From Trichococcus palustris (GTDB lineage Bacteria; Bacillota; Bacilli; Lactobacillales; Aerococcaceae): a DNA stretch of 64,000 bases. Below the pieces are notes generated by a model. It had not been told where the DNA came from. It did not search any database and saw nothing but the letters and a program-made list of their open reading frames with translations. A program made the translations under genes and the position numbers. Position 1 is the stretch's first letter; each line of letters begins with the position of its first letter. Positions 47,236 to 57,221 of the stretch are shown piece after piece. The stretch covers positions 1-64,000 of the forward strand of contig NZ_FOTD01000003.1 in the NCBI RefSeq assembly GCF_900114465.1, read 5' to 3'.

Positions 47236-47264
47236 ATTATAAGAACGCACGTTCTTTTTTGCAA
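47236..47264 (-). promoter_or_regulatory. Promoter of the small SOS-type gene
   Basis: On the minus strand: TTGCAA (47264-47259), 17 bp, TATAAT (47241-47236). Near-consensus, so strong repression would be expected in the uninduced state. Confidence 0.8.
47242..47255. promoter_or_regulatory. LexA-like box 2 of the small minus-strand gene
   Basis: AGAACGCACGTTCT is a perfect palindrome apart from its centre and contains the GAAC-N4-GTTC core. It fills the spacer between -35 and -10. Confidence 0.65.
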
Positions 47265-47372
47265 GAGTTTTATCTTATTTATGTCCAGAATAAGAAAATT
47301 GTTTTTATTTTTCTTCCTATTAAGTATGATAACGTGATTGTATCAATATAGTGAAACCGATTGGGAATACAT

Positions 47373-47401
47373 TTGAATGGCGCTTCCAATAACGGTATAA
47401 T
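47373..47401 (+). promoter_or_regulatory. Promoter of the V-ATPase operon
   Basis: TTGAAT (47373-47378), 17 bp, TATAAT (47396-47401), 69 bp upstream of ntpF. Confidence 0.75.
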
Positions 47402-47470
47402 AATAACACTGATGCATGAAAAGCATTTCTGTGAATCAGAAATGACAAACGATCGGAGGTGTAATGGGGA

Positions 47471-47791
47471 ATGCATGTAATAGACGAAGTAAAGAAAATC
47501 GAGCGGGATGCAGTCAACTTGGAAGTGGACTACCAAAATAAGCTGCACAAGCTGGAACAAAATACGCAAGACAAGATTGCGGAAATGAAAAGAAACATAG
47601 AAAAGGAATTAGCAACCTTCCAATCAGATGAAATGGCAAAGAAAAAGGAACTGCTTGCTGTCCTGAAAAAAGAATCTTCTGAGAACGAAGCGCAAGAAAT
47701 CGCGAAATTGCAAGCCCGTTTTGCAGCACGAAAAGACGATCTTGTAAATGCAGTGATTCAGGAGGTGATGAGAAAATATGGCAATAGCTAA
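47471..47791 (+). CDS. ntpF: V-type ATPase peripheral stalk subunit (NtpF/subunit G)
   Basis: 106 aa, highly charged, almost wholly alpha-helical coiled coil (KIERDAVNLEVDYQNKLHKL and onward). First gene of the operon, where Enterococcus hirae has ntpF. It should pair with NtpE as the stator linking the V1 head to NtpI. CGGAGGTG lies upstream. Overlaps ntpI by 14 bp. Confidence 0.82.
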   Translation: MHVIDEVKKIERDAVNLEVDYQNKLHKLEQNTQDKIAEMKRNIEKELATFQSDEMAKKKELLAVLKKESSENEAQEIAKLQARFAARKDDLVNAVIQEVMRKYGNS

Positions 47792-49730
47792 AATGAAAAA
47801 AATTACACTCATTTCTTTTCACGAAAAAAGGGAACAGCTATTGATGGCTATTCAGACATTGCAAAGTTGGGAAGTCATTGATTTGCCATCAGCGACAGAT
47901 ACTCGCACAGCTTCATCGCCGAAAGAACGCGAATTAATCGAGCAAAGTATCAAAAAATTGGATGCTCAGCTTGAAAGCGCCGATGAAGCGTTGGCTTTCC
48001 TGCAACCGTATTTGGAGAAAGATTCGATGCGCAAAAAGCTTACGACCAAGAAACAAGAATTGTCACTTGATGAATTGGAAAAAGCTGCCCTTGCACTTTC
48101 ACCTGAAACGGTAATCGCGGAAGTTTCCGGATTGAAAGATGAATTGAAAAAATTGGAAGATTCAAAGAAACGGTTGTACGAAGAGGAATCCTTCCTTTCT
48201 CAATGGAGAAATCTTTCCTTCAACCCAAATGAAACAAGGAAATTCGAGCATATAGCCGTAAAAGTCGGCACAGTCCCCCAATCAGTCACGAACGAATATA
48301 GTGAGCTGTTGAAGGCAAGCCCATTTGCGTATGTCGAAGAAGTTTTTCAAAACAAAGAATCGGTTGGGGTCATGCTCATTTTTGAGCCGGCTGCAGAGGC
48401 CGATGTGAACCAACTGTTGGAAAAAACGCATTTCCAACCGCTGGCTTACAATTATGCAAAGGCACCGAAAGAAATGCTTGAGGATGTGCAGGCTGCCATT
48501 CAGCAAAATAATGAGCTGAATGTGCAGACCCGAAAAAATCTATCAACCATGAAGACAGAAGAGTGGCAACTTATGCTGCTTTCTGAATACTACTATGCTA
48601 AATTGCAACGCGTGAAGAGTCAGCTCATGTTTTTGAATGAAAAACATTTATTTGTTATGCAAGGCTGGCTCGAAGAGGATAGGGTTGAGGGAATCAAAGC
48701 CACTTTAGCGAAGGAATTCCCAATCGATACCTATGCCTTGCTGGTCGAGGATGTCCAAGAGGATGAAATCAAGGACGTTCCGACAGTATTGAAAAACAAT
48801 AAAATCGTTGCGCCTTTCGAGTCGGTTACCGCCATGTACAGTATGCCAAAATACGATGAAATCGACCCTACACCTCTGCTGACGCCATTCTATTTATTGT
48901 TTTTTGGAATGATGGTAGCGGATTTCGGGTATGGCCTGTTGCTTTTCATAGGGACATTCATTGCGTTAAAATTCTTGCAGGTCGGCAAAGGCATGCGCAA
49001 TAATCTTAAATTTTTCCATCTCTTGTCATATCCGTCGATGTTATGGGGATTGGTCTATGGTTCATTCTTCGGTATCGAGATGCCTGTTGTCCTGTTATCG
49101 ACAAGCAATGATGCCAACACTATCTTACTGATTTCTGTCATCTTTGGAATCATCCAAATCATGTTCGGTTTGGGCATCAAGGCTTATCTGCTTTTGCGGG
49201 ACAAAAACGCTTTGGGCGCCATTTCCGACAGCATCGGTTGGTTGGGTATCCTGCTAGGGATCATCCTGCTTTTAATCGGCAAGATGATCTTGCCGAGCCA
49301 GATCCTGTCCACCGTCGGAGCAGCATTGGCGATCACAAGTGCTGTCGGCATTGTCCTGGCTACGGCGATGGCTTCGGACAATAAGGCGTTAGGATTTGGT
49401 GCTGGCCTGTACAATTTGTACGGCATCACCAGTTACATCGGCGATATCGTCAGCTACACAAGGCTGATGGCATTGGGTGTTTCAGGCGGCAGTATCGCAG
49501 TCGCCTTTAACCTGATCATCGATTTTATGCCGGCATGGGCAAAATTCACAATCGGTGCCGTTTTATTCGTCGTTCTGCATTCGATCAATTTCGGTCTATC
49601 GATGTTGAGCGGCTACGTTCACGGAGCCCGTCTGACATTCGTCGAATTCTTCGGGAAGTTTTATGAGGGCGGCGGAAGAGCCTTGAATCCGCTCAAAGCT
49701 ACTGAAAAATATATTGATATTAAGAAATAA
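47778..49730 (+). CDS. ntpI: V-type ATPase subunit I (a subunit)
   Basis: 650 aa. The N-terminal half (about 1-350) is the cytoplasmic arm that binds the stalks. The C-terminal half has about seven to eight membrane spans, starting at TPLLTPFYLLFFGMMVADFG. The segment IGDIVSYTRLMALGVSGGSIA contains the essential Arg that faces the ion-binding ring. It forms the ion half-channels of the membrane sector. Confidence 0.94.
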   Translation: MAIAKMKKITLISFHEKREQLLMAIQTLQSWEVIDLPSATDTRTASSPKERELIEQSIKKLDAQLESADEALAFLQPYLEKDSMRKKLTTKKQELSLDELEKAALALSPETVIAEVSGLKDELKKLEDSKKRLYEEESFLSQWRNLSFNPNETRKFEHIAVKVGTVPQSVTNEYSELLKASPFAYVEEVFQNKESVGVMLIFEPAAEADVNQLLEKTHFQPLAYNYAKAPKEMLEDVQAAIQQNNELNVQTRKNLSTMKTEEWQLMLLSEYYYAKLQRVKSQLMFLNEKHLFVMQGWLEEDRVEGIKATLAKEFPIDTYALLVEDVQEDEIKDVPTVLKNNKIVAPFESVTAMYSMPKYDEIDPTPLLTPFYLLFFGMMVADFGYGLLLFIGTFIALKFLQVGKGMRNNLKFFHLLSYPSMLWGLVYGSFFGIEMPVVLLSTSNDANTILLISVIFGIIQIMFGLGIKAYLLLRDKNALGAISDSIGWLGILLGIILLLIGKMILPSQILSTVGAALAITSAVGIVLATAMASDNKALGFGAGLYNLYGITSYIGDIVSYTRLMALGVSGGSIAVAFNLIIDFMPAWAKFTIGAVLFVVLHSINFGLSMLSGYVHGARLTFVEFFGKFYEGGGRALNPLKATEKYIDIKK

Positions 49731-49762
49731 AAAAGAAACGCAGACATAGGAGGAATTATTAA

Positions 49763-50248
<486 letters not shown>

Positions 50249-50294
50249 TTATCTTGCGTTTAAAATAAGCGATTAGGTGAGGAGATGAGAGAAC

Positions 50295-50885
50295 GTGGAA
50301 GATTTACAAAATTTGTCTGAAAAAATATTGACGCAGACAAAGGAAAAAGGGCAGATCAAACTGGAAGAAGCTGAAAAAAATTCGGTCGCAAAAATCGAAG
50401 AAAGCAGATTGAAATTGGTTGAGCAACAAAAGAACCGCAAGCAAACCATTTTGAAAAAAAGCGCAGATGACTTTGACCGTGAACGCCAAACTTTGAAGAA
50501 TAAGGAACGCAATGCGGTATTGAGCGAAAAACAAGTGATTTTGAACGCCATTTTTTCAGAGGCAGCAGAAAAAATGAAGCAATGGGATATGGATCAATTC
50601 AATAAGTTTTTGGATGACGTCCTATCTCAGCTGGATGCTTCCAAAGAGCATTCGGTGGTGCCAGGAGACAAATCCCTCAGCCATTTCCAAGGTGAACAAC
50701 TGAAAAGGCTAAACAAAAAATTCCCGGATATCCAGATATCAAAAGAAACAATCCCGAATCAATCAGGCTTCATCATTGAAGAGGGCGGCGTTGATTACAA
50801 TTACTGCTTTGATGCGTTAATCGCAGAAGTGAAAATGGAGTATGCTGCAAAATTGGCATCTTTAGCATTCCGTGAGGCAGAGTAA
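50295..50885 (+). CDS. ntpE: V-type ATPase subunit E (peripheral stalk)
   Basis: 196 aa from GTG 50295 with GAGGAG upstream. Residues 1-90 form a long charged coiled coil that should twist with NtpF. The C-terminal half is the globular head that binds NtpA/NtpB, ending in DALIAEVKMEYAAKLASLAF. Gene order K-E-C matches E. hirae. Confidence 0.88.
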   Translation: MEDLQNLSEKILTQTKEKGQIKLEEAEKNSVAKIEESRLKLVEQQKNRKQTILKKSADDFDRERQTLKNKERNAVLSEKQVILNAIFSEAAEKMKQWDMDQFNKFLDDVLSQLDASKEHSVVPGDKSLSHFQGEQLKRLNKKFPDIQISKETIPNQSGFIIEEGGVDYNYCFDALIAEVKMEYAAKLASLAFREAE

Positions 50886-50900
50886 GAGGAGGGGGAGAAT

Positions 50901-51908
50901 ATGCAAGATATTGATTATAAAGGCGTCAATACCCTTCTAAGGACTTATGAACTTCAGTTGCTGACGGAAGCGGATTACGAGCGTATGTTAAAGGCTCCTT
51001 CTTTGAAAGAGGCCTTGGATGTCCTGAAAGGCACGGGTTATCAATTTGATGCCAAGGAAGTATTGGTAGACAAAGCATTCGAAAAGTTTTTAATGCGCAA
51101 TTTGGCGGAAATGTACGAGGAGCTGTTCATGGCTACCCCTGAGGTGGAGGTCGTTGAGATATTCTCGCTCCGCTACACGTACCACAATTTGAAGGTCTTG
51201 TTGAAGCAACGTTTTTCTGGTGAAAATCTGGAGCACCTCCTGATTCCGATCGGAAAGTATTCACTTGAAAGCTTGAAGAAATTGGTTGATACGGGCGAAG
51301 GCGACGACGAGGACCCGATATTGATTGAAGGCGTCCAGGAATCCATTCGTGATTTCGAGGAAGCACACAGGCTGGAAGCTGCGACTGTCTTTATGGATAC
51401 GTACTATTTCAAACACCTGCGAGCCATCAGCACCAGAGTCAATAATCCTACCATAACAACAATTACGGATGAAATGGTTGATCTGTATAACCTTTCGACG
51501 ATCGTCAGAAGTCTGAAACAAAAGAAACCGAGGGGCTTCCTTTATACAGTCTTATCCAGTTCCGGAACCATTCCGAAACAGGATTTGATCGAAGAGGCAA
51601 AAAATGGTTCGGCAGCTGTGATCCGCAAGTATTTCATGGGTAAGACATACAGTTCCCGTCTGGCCGATTTGATATCGGATTCCAGCAATGAAATCGATGC
51701 GCTTCAATTGGATAAATTGATGGATGCCTTGACCTATGAGCAGGTTGCGGCAGGATTGTACCAACCGTTCGGCCCGCTCCCGCTATTGGGGTATTTATTT
51801 GCAAAAGAAAAAGAAGTAACGAATATCCGATTGATCTTGGTCGGCAAAGACAATCAGATTTCAGAAGAAATCTTAAGAGAGAGGATGCGTCCCGTATATG
51901 GCTCATAA
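50901..51908 (+). CDS. ntpC: V-type ATPase subunit C (d subunit)
   Basis: 335 aa, soluble, all-helical. It couples the central shaft to the c-ring. The N-terminal YKGVNTLLRTYELQLLTEADYERML pattern (positions 6-30) is typical, as are NLKVLLKQRF and the C-terminal GYLFAKEKEVTNIRLILVGK. GAGGAGGGGG precedes the ATG. ntpG starts within its end (11-bp overlap). Confidence 0.92.
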   Translation: MQDIDYKGVNTLLRTYELQLLTEADYERMLKAPSLKEALDVLKGTGYQFDAKEVLVDKAFEKFLMRNLAEMYEELFMATPEVEVVEIFSLRYTYHNLKVLLKQRFSGENLEHLLIPIGKYSLESLKKLVDTGEGDDEDPILIEGVQESIRDFEEAHRLEAATVFMDTYYFKHLRAISTRVNNPTITTITDEMVDLYNLSTIVRSLKQKKPRGFLYTVLSSSGTIPKQDLIEEAKNGSAAVIRKYFMGKTYSSRLADLISDSSNEIDALQLDKLMDALTYEQVAAGLYQPFGPLPLLGYLFAKEKEVTNIRLILVGKDNQISEEILRERMRPVYGS

Positions 51909-52209
51909 TATAGCAGTAGTAGGAGACAAAGATTCCATCCTTCCTTTCAAAATTTTGGGATTTGAAGTCTTTGCCTGTCACAATGCAGCGGCTGCCCGCG
52001 AGACGGTCGATCGCTTAGCCGCCCAGAACTATGGCATCATTTATTTGACCGAAGCGATGGCGAAAGAAATTCCGGATACAGTGAAAAGATATGATTCAAG
52101 AGTTCAACCGGCTATTATTCTCATTCCGAATCACAAAGGTTCGTTGAATATAGGCAAAAATCGTATCCAACAAAATGTAGAAAAAGCGGTTGGACAGAAT
52201 ATTTTATAA
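51898..52209 (+). CDS. ntpG: V-type ATPase subunit G (F subunit, central shaft)
   Basis: 103 aa. It begins AHNIAVVGDKDSILPFKILG, the conserved opening of the archaeal/bacterial F subunit, which sits on the rotating shaft with NtpD. It overlaps the ntpC end and precedes ntpA by 15 bp. Confidence 0.9.
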   Translation: MAHNIAVVGDKDSILPFKILGFEVFACHNAAAARETVDRLAAQNYGIIYLTEAMAKEIPDTVKRYDSRVQPAIILIPNHKGSLNIGKNRIQQNVEKAVGQNIL

Positions 52210-52224
52210 GAGGAGGGGACTTGT

Positions 52225-54009
52225 TTGAAAAATGGAAAGATAATAAAAGTTTCCGGTCCTTTAGTTATGGCGGAAGGTATGGAGGAAGCCAATATCCAGG
52301 ATATTTGCCGTGTCGGGGAATTGGGATTGATTGGTGAAATCATTGAGATGCGCAGAGACGTCGCATCCATTCAAGTATACGAAGAAACTTCCGGCATTGG
52401 ACCGGGTGAACCGGTCGTTACAACCGGTGAAGCTTTATCGGTTGAATTAGGACCTGGCATCATCTCGCAAATGTTCGATGGCATTCAACGTCCATTGGAT
52501 ACATTCCGTGAAGTAACACAAAGTAATTACTTAGTAAGGGGAACAAATATCCCCGCTCTTAACAGAACGAACAAATGGGATTTCAAAGCAACCAAAAACG
52601 TTGGCGATTACGTCCAAGCCGGTGATATTGTAGGGACGGTCAAAGAAACAAAGGTAATCGAACACCGCATCATGGTTCCTTTTGGCGTATCAGGCAAACT
52701 TACGTCCATTCAAGACGGTAGCTTTACTTTAGACGAAACGGTTTACGTCATTGAAACGGAGAACGGCTCAAAAGAATTGACGCTGCTGCAAAAATGGCCG
52801 GTCCGCCAAGGCCGTCCCTTCAAGAAGAAAATGAATCCACATACTCCGATGGCGACCGGTCAACGCGTCATCGATACCTTCTTCCCGATCACAAAAGGCG
52901 GAGCCGCTGCGGTTCCGGGTCCTTTCGGCGCAGGGAAAACCGTTGTGCAACACCAAATCGCGAAATATAGCGATGTGGATATCGTCGTCTATGTTGGCTG
53001 CGGTGAACGCGGAAACGAAATGACGGATGTTCTGAACGAGTTTCCGGAACTTGTTGACCCAAGCACCGGCGAATCAATCATGGAACGGACTATCCTGATC
53101 GCCAACACCTCAAACATGCCCGTAGCGGCACGTGAAGCATCCATCTATACAGGAATCACCATTGCGGAATATTTCCGTGATATGGGCTACAGCGTTGCAA
53201 TCATGGCCGACTCGACTTCCCGTTGGGCTGAGGCATTGCGTGAAATGTCCGGTCGTCTGGAAGAAATGCCCGGCGATGAAGGGTATCCTGCGTACTTAGG
53301 AAGCCGCGTAGCGGAATATTACGAACGTGCAGGCCGTGTCTTGGCTTTGGGTTCGGAAGACCGCGAAGGCAGCATCACCGCAATTGGAGCGGTATCCCCA
53401 CCAGGCGGAGACACCTCGGAGCCGGTTACCCAAAATACGTTGCGCGTCGTTAAGGTATTCTGGGCGTTGGATGCCACTTTAGCGCAAAAAAGACATTTTC
53501 CTTCCATGAACTGGCTATCTTCTTATTCGCTTTACAGCACAGAAGTCGGCGAATACATGAATGATTTTCTGCAAACGAATTGGTCAGAAATGGTGCAACA
53601 TGCGATGAATCTCCTGCAGGAAGAATCGGAATTGGAAGAAATCGTCCGTCTGGTCGGTGTCGAATCATTATCCGAAAAAGACCGCATGACGATGTCCATT
53701 GCAGAGTCCATCCGTGAAGATTATCTGCAGCAAAATGCCTTTGACGATGTGGATACATACACTTCCCGCAACAAACAACTGGCTATGTTGGACTTGATCC
53801 TGAGTCTGGAGACGGAAGCCCGCGAAGCGATGCGTTTGGGTGCCTATTACCAAGAAATCATCGATGGCACGGTTGAACTAAGAGACCGCATCGCGAGAAG
53901 CAAATACATTCCGGAAAGCAACCTTGCCGAAATAGAAAACATCAAAAATGACATGAAGAAAAGAATGCACGAAATCGTTGCTGAAGGAGGTATGACGAAA
54001 AATGCTTAA
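52225..54009 (+). CDS. ntpA: V-type ATPase catalytic subunit A
   Basis: 594 aa from TTG 52225 with AGGAGGGG upstream. The catalytic P-loop [13 protein letters not shown] is at about residues 231-243, the long non-homologous insertion before it is present, and [13 protein letters not shown] contains the catalytic Glu. [19 protein letters not shown] (here with TSRW) is also conserved. Three copies alternate with NtpB in the V1 head. Overlaps ntpB by 8 bp. Confidence 0.96.
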   Translation: MKNGKIIKVSGPLVMAEGMEEANIQDICRVGELGLIGEIIEMRRDVASIQVYEETSGIGPGEPVVTTGEALSVELGPGIISQMFDGIQRPLDTFREVTQSNYLVRGTNIPALNRTNKWDFKATKNVGDYVQAGDIVGTVKETKVIEHRIMVPFGVSGKLTSIQDGSFTLDETVYVIETENGSKELTLLQKWPVRQGRPFKKKMNPHTPMATGQRVIDTFFPITKGGAAAVPGPFGAGKTVVQHQIAKYSDVDIVVYVGCGERGNEMTDVLNEFPELVDPSTGESIMERTILIANTSNMPVAAREASIYTGITIAEYFRDMGYSVAIMADSTSRWAEALREMSGRLEEMPGDEGYPAYLGSRVAEYYERAGRVLALGSEDREGSITAIGAVSPPGGDTSEPVTQNTLRVVKVFWALDATLAQKRHFPSMNWLSSYSLYSTEVGEYMNDFLQTNWSEMVQHAMNLLQEESELEEIVRLVGVESLSEKDRMTMSIAESIREDYLQQNAFDDVDTYTSRNKQLAMLDLILSLETEAREAMRLGAYYQEIIDGTVELRDRIARSKYIPESNLAEIENIKNDMKKRMHEIVAEGGMTKNA

Positions 54010-55378
54010 GGAATATAAAACAGTAAGTGAAGTCGTTGGACCTCTTATGGCAGTGGAGGGCATCGAAGGCGTCAAATTCGATGAACTCGTGGAAATCCAG
54101 ATGCAGAATGGCGAAATCCGTCACGGACAAGTCCTGGAAATCAGCAAAGACAAAGCCTTGGTCCAAATCTTTGAAGGCCCGAGCGGCATCAACATCAAAG
54201 ATACGAAAGTGCGTTTCAGAGGAAAACCTCTTTCCATCGCTGTATCGGAAGATATGGTCGGCCGTGTATTTGACGGAATGGGCAACCCGATCGATGATGG
54301 TCCGGCAATCATTCCTGAAATGGATCTGGATGTCAACGGACAAGCAATCAATCCTGTTTCCCGTGATTATCCGGATGAATTCATCCAAACCGGCATTTCA
54401 GCGATCGACCATTTGAACACCTTGGTAAGGGGACAAAAACTGCCGGTGTTCTCCGGCTCCGGATTGCCGCATAAAGAATTGGCAGCGCAAATTGCCCGCC
54501 AAGCGACAGTTTTGAACAGCGATGAAAAATTCGCGGTCGTTTTCGCGGCCATGGGCATCACTTTCGAAGAAAAAGAATACTTCATGGAAGATTTCCGTAA
54601 AACGGGCGCCATCGATCGTTCCGTCATGTTCATCAACTTGGCGAACGACCCTGCCATCGAACGTATCGCAACACCGAAGATGGCGTTGACGGTTGCGGAA
54701 TATCTTGCTTATGAAAAAGACATGCACGTATTGGTCATCATGACGGATATGACAAACTATTGTGAAGCGTTACGTGAAATTTCCGCTGCCCGCCGGGAAG
54801 TGCCTGGCCGTCGCGGCTATCCCGGGTACTTGTATACAAACTTGTCTACCCTGTACGAACGTGCGGGACGTCTGAAAGGTAAAAAAGGATCGGTAACTCA
54901 GATTCCGATCCTTTCGATGCCTGAAGATGATATTACCCACCCGATTCCCGATTTAACAGGTTACATCACCGAAGGGCAAATCATTTTATCGCGTGAACTG
55001 AATAATTCGGGCATCAAACCGCCGATCAATGTGTTGCCGTCCTTGTCCCGTCTGAAAGACAAAGGGACAGGCGAAGGCAAAACAAGAAAAGACCATGCGC
55101 CGACGATGAACCAACTCTTTGCAGCCTATGCAAAAGGGAAACAGGCAAAAGAACTGGCGGTCATCTTAGGGGAATCGGCTCTTTCGCCAACCGACAAATT
55201 GTACGTGAAATTTACGAAGCGTTTCGAAGAAGAATACATCAATCAAGGCTTCTATACGAACCGCAGCATTGAGGAGACTTTGACCTTAGGTTGGGAATTG
55301 CTTTCCATCCTGCCTAGAACCGAACTTAAGCGAATCAAGAACGACATGATCGACGAGTTTATGCCGAAGGGAGAGTGA
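54002..55378 (+). CDS. ntpB: V-type ATPase subunit B
   Basis: 458 aa, non-catalytic nucleotide-site subunit. It has the P-loop region reduced to [18 protein letters not shown], as usual for subunit B, and the conserved [20 protein letters not shown] and [20 protein letters not shown] segments. ATG at 54002 overlaps the end of ntpA; AGGAGG lies about 12 bp upstream. Confidence 0.96.
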   Translation: MLKEYKTVSEVVGPLMAVEGIEGVKFDELVEIQMQNGEIRHGQVLEISKDKALVQIFEGPSGINIKDTKVRFRGKPLSIAVSEDMVGRVFDGMGNPIDDGPAIIPEMDLDVNGQAINPVSRDYPDEFIQTGISAIDHLNTLVRGQKLPVFSGSGLPHKELAAQIARQATVLNSDEKFAVVFAAMGITFEEKEYFMEDFRKTGAIDRSVMFINLANDPAIERIATPKMALTVAEYLAYEKDMHVLVIMTDMTNYCEALREISAARREVPGRRGYPGYLYTNLSTLYERAGRLKGKKGSVTQIPILSMPEDDITHPIPDLTGYITEGQIILSRELNNSGIKPPINVLPSLSRLKDKGTGEGKTRKDHAPTMNQLFAAYAKGKQAKELAVILGESALSPTDKLYVKFTKRFEEEYINQGFYTNRSIEETLTLGWELLSILPRTELKRIKNDMIDEFMPKGE

Positions 55379-55384
55379 TCGTCC

Positions 55385-56023
55385 ATGGCTAGATTAAATG
55401 TTAAGCCGACACGGATGGAACTATCCAATTTAAAGTCACGTTTAGTCCTATCGACGCGTGGCCATAAACTATTGAAAGATAAGCAAGATGAGTTGATGCG
55501 TCAGTTCATCAGTTTAATTCGTGAGAACAACGTGCTGAGAGATGAAGTAGAAAAAGAACTGACACAAGCTATGCAATCTTTCGTAGTGGCAAAATCACTT
55601 TTAAATGAAGCCTTCATCGAAGAACTGTTTGCGGTGCCGAGTACTGCAGTTGCATTGGATATTCAGGAAAAGAATATCATGAGCGTAGTCGTGCCCCAAA
55701 TGAACTTCTCGATCGTGGCTGAAGGTGAAAAATCATCAGATTTGCAATACGGTTATCTTAACTCAAATAGTGAATTGGATGATTCTATTAGCAGCATTGA
55801 AGAGATTTTACCGAAACTTTTGAAGCTTACTGAAATCGAAAAAACATGCCAACTACTTGCCGACGAAATCGAAAAGACAAGAAGACGTGTAAACGCATTG
55901 GAATACAACATGATTCCTCAGTTGGAAGAGACGATTCGTTATATCCAAATGAAGTTGGAAGAAAATGAACGTTCCGGCATCGTTCGGATGATGAAAGTGA
56001 AAGATATGGGTGGATCCAAATAA
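55385..56023 (+). CDS. ntpD: V-type ATPase subunit D (central rotor shaft)
   Basis: 212 aa. Two long helices form the axle inside the A3B3 ring: [17 protein letters not shown] with [18 protein letters not shown] at the start, and the C-terminal [27 protein letters not shown] precedes the ATG. Last gene of the operon; E. hirae ntpH and ntpJ equivalents are absent. Confidence 0.94.
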   Translation: MARLNVKPTRMELSNLKSRLVLSTRGHKLLKDKQDELMRQFISLIRENNVLRDEVEKELTQAMQSFVVAKSLLNEAFIEELFAVPSTAVALDIQEKNIMSVVVPQMNFSIVAEGEKSSDLQYGYLNSNSELDDSISSIEEILPKLLKLTEIEKTCQLLADEIEKTRRRVNALEYNMIPQLEETIRYIQMKLEENERSGIVRMMKVKDMGGSK

Positions 56024-56027
56024 AGTG

Positions 56028-56068
56028 CCAAAGGAAAGGCGGGGACAACAATCCCTGCCTTTCTTTGG
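56028..56068 (+). terminator. Probable terminator of the V-ATPase operon
   Basis: CCAAAGGAAAGGCGGGGA pairs with TCCCTGCCTTTCTTTGG (small mismatches) but is followed by a weak T-run. Confidence 0.55.
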
Positions 56069-56232
56069 TTCTCTAAGGATTTTGGCGGATTATCCCCCAT
56101 TGAAAACATATTGCGTAAAAAGCCTGAAGGGTTTTATCCTTGAGGAAATTGTGTTAAACTATGGAATAATAAACAGAACGGCGCATGTGGATGTACTTTA
56201 CTGTAAAAATATAAATGGATGGTGGGCATTAA

Positions 56233-56844
56233 ATGACTGAAAAAGGATTGTTGATTGTCTTATCTGGACCTTCGGGAGTTGGAAAAGGCACAGTCAGACA
56301 AGCAATTTTTTCCCGTGGTGAACGAGAGTTCACGTATTCAATTTCAGCGACTACCCGCAATCCCCGCGAGGGCGAAGTGGATGGAGTAGATTATTTTTTC
56401 AAAGGAAGAGAAGAATTTGAAGAAATGATTGCTGAAGACGGACTGTTGGAATATACCGAGTATGTTGGCAACTACTATGGCACTCCAATCGATTATGTCA
56501 GAAAGACATTGGATTCCGGAAAAGACATTTTCTTGGAGATAGAAGTCCAAGGTGCGATGCAAGTGAAGGAACGGATGCCGGAAGGAATATTTATTTTCTT
56601 GACACCTCCTGATATGACGGAATTGGAATCACGTATCGTGAACCGCGGCACAGATGAGTCCCCCATTATTAAGCAAAGAATGGAAAAGGCTATTGAAGAG
56701 CTCAGTTTAATGCGGTATTATGATTATGCGGTTGAAAACGACACAGTGGAGAATGCAGTTCAAAAGGTGCTTGGCATCATTCAAAGTGAACATTTGAAGG
56801 TTTCGCGTATTCTGGATACCATTTGTGTAGACGAAAGGGAGTAA
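56233..56844 (+). CDS. gmk: Guanylate kinase
   Basis: Phosphorylates GMP to GDP with ATP. 203 aa. P-loop [10 protein letters not shown] at about residues 11-20, GMP-binding segments in [20 protein letters not shown] and [11 protein letters not shown], and the lid around RGTDE. It is 6 bp upstream of rpoZ, the conserved gmk-rpoZ pair. Confidence 0.96.
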   Translation: MTEKGLLIVLSGPSGVGKGTVRQAIFSRGEREFTYSISATTRNPREGEVDGVDYFFKGREEFEEMIAEDGLLEYTEYVGNYYGTPIDYVRKTLDSGKDIFLEIEVQGAMQVKERMPEGIFIFLTPPDMTELESRIVNRGTDESPIIKQRMEKAIEELSLMRYYDYAVENDTVENAVQKVLGIIQSEHLKVSRILDTICVDERE

Positions 56845-56850
56845 AATATT

Positions 56851-57066
56851 ATGATGTTATATCCTTCGATTGATAAACTATTAGAACAAATAGATTCAAA
56901 ATATTCAATGGTCATTCTTTCCAGCAAAAGAGCACATGAATTGCATGAGCATTCCCAACCCTTATTGGATGAATACCAATCATTCAAAAATGTAGGACGT
57001 GCCTTGGAAGAAGTCGTTGCCGGAGAATTGGAAATCGATCCGGATTCAATCATTCCAGAAAGATAA
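56851..57066 (+). CDS. rpoZ: RNA polymerase omega subunit
   Basis: 71 aa, the short Firmicutes form. Family features are LYPSIDKLLEQIDSKYSMVI, SSKRAHEL and the KNVGRALEEVVAGE helix. Helps to fold and hold the beta-prime subunit. AAGGGAG precedes the start; ATG 56854 is an alternative. A terminator follows; coaBC, often next, is absent. Confidence 0.93.
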   Translation: MMLYPSIDKLLEQIDSKYSMVILSSKRAHELHEHSQPLLDEYQSFKNVGRALEEVVAGELEIDPDSIIPER

Positions 57067-57087
57067 TAAAATAGCCAGCACAGATAG

Positions 57088-57131
57088 ACTACTGTTTTTG
57101 AATTTCAAAATCAGTAGTTTTATTTTTTTTT
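57088..57131 (+). terminator. Terminator of gmk-rpoZ
   Basis: ACTACTG/CAGTAGT with an inner TTTTGA/TCAAAA stem, followed by a T-rich run. Confidence 0.85.
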
Positions 57132-57221
57132 GAGTCTTCCGTAAATGGAAAGTACTGCAAGACTTTCCCCATTTAATTTAGTAAAATATAGCGTAGAACC
57201 AGAAAGGGAGGGCTGTTGTTG

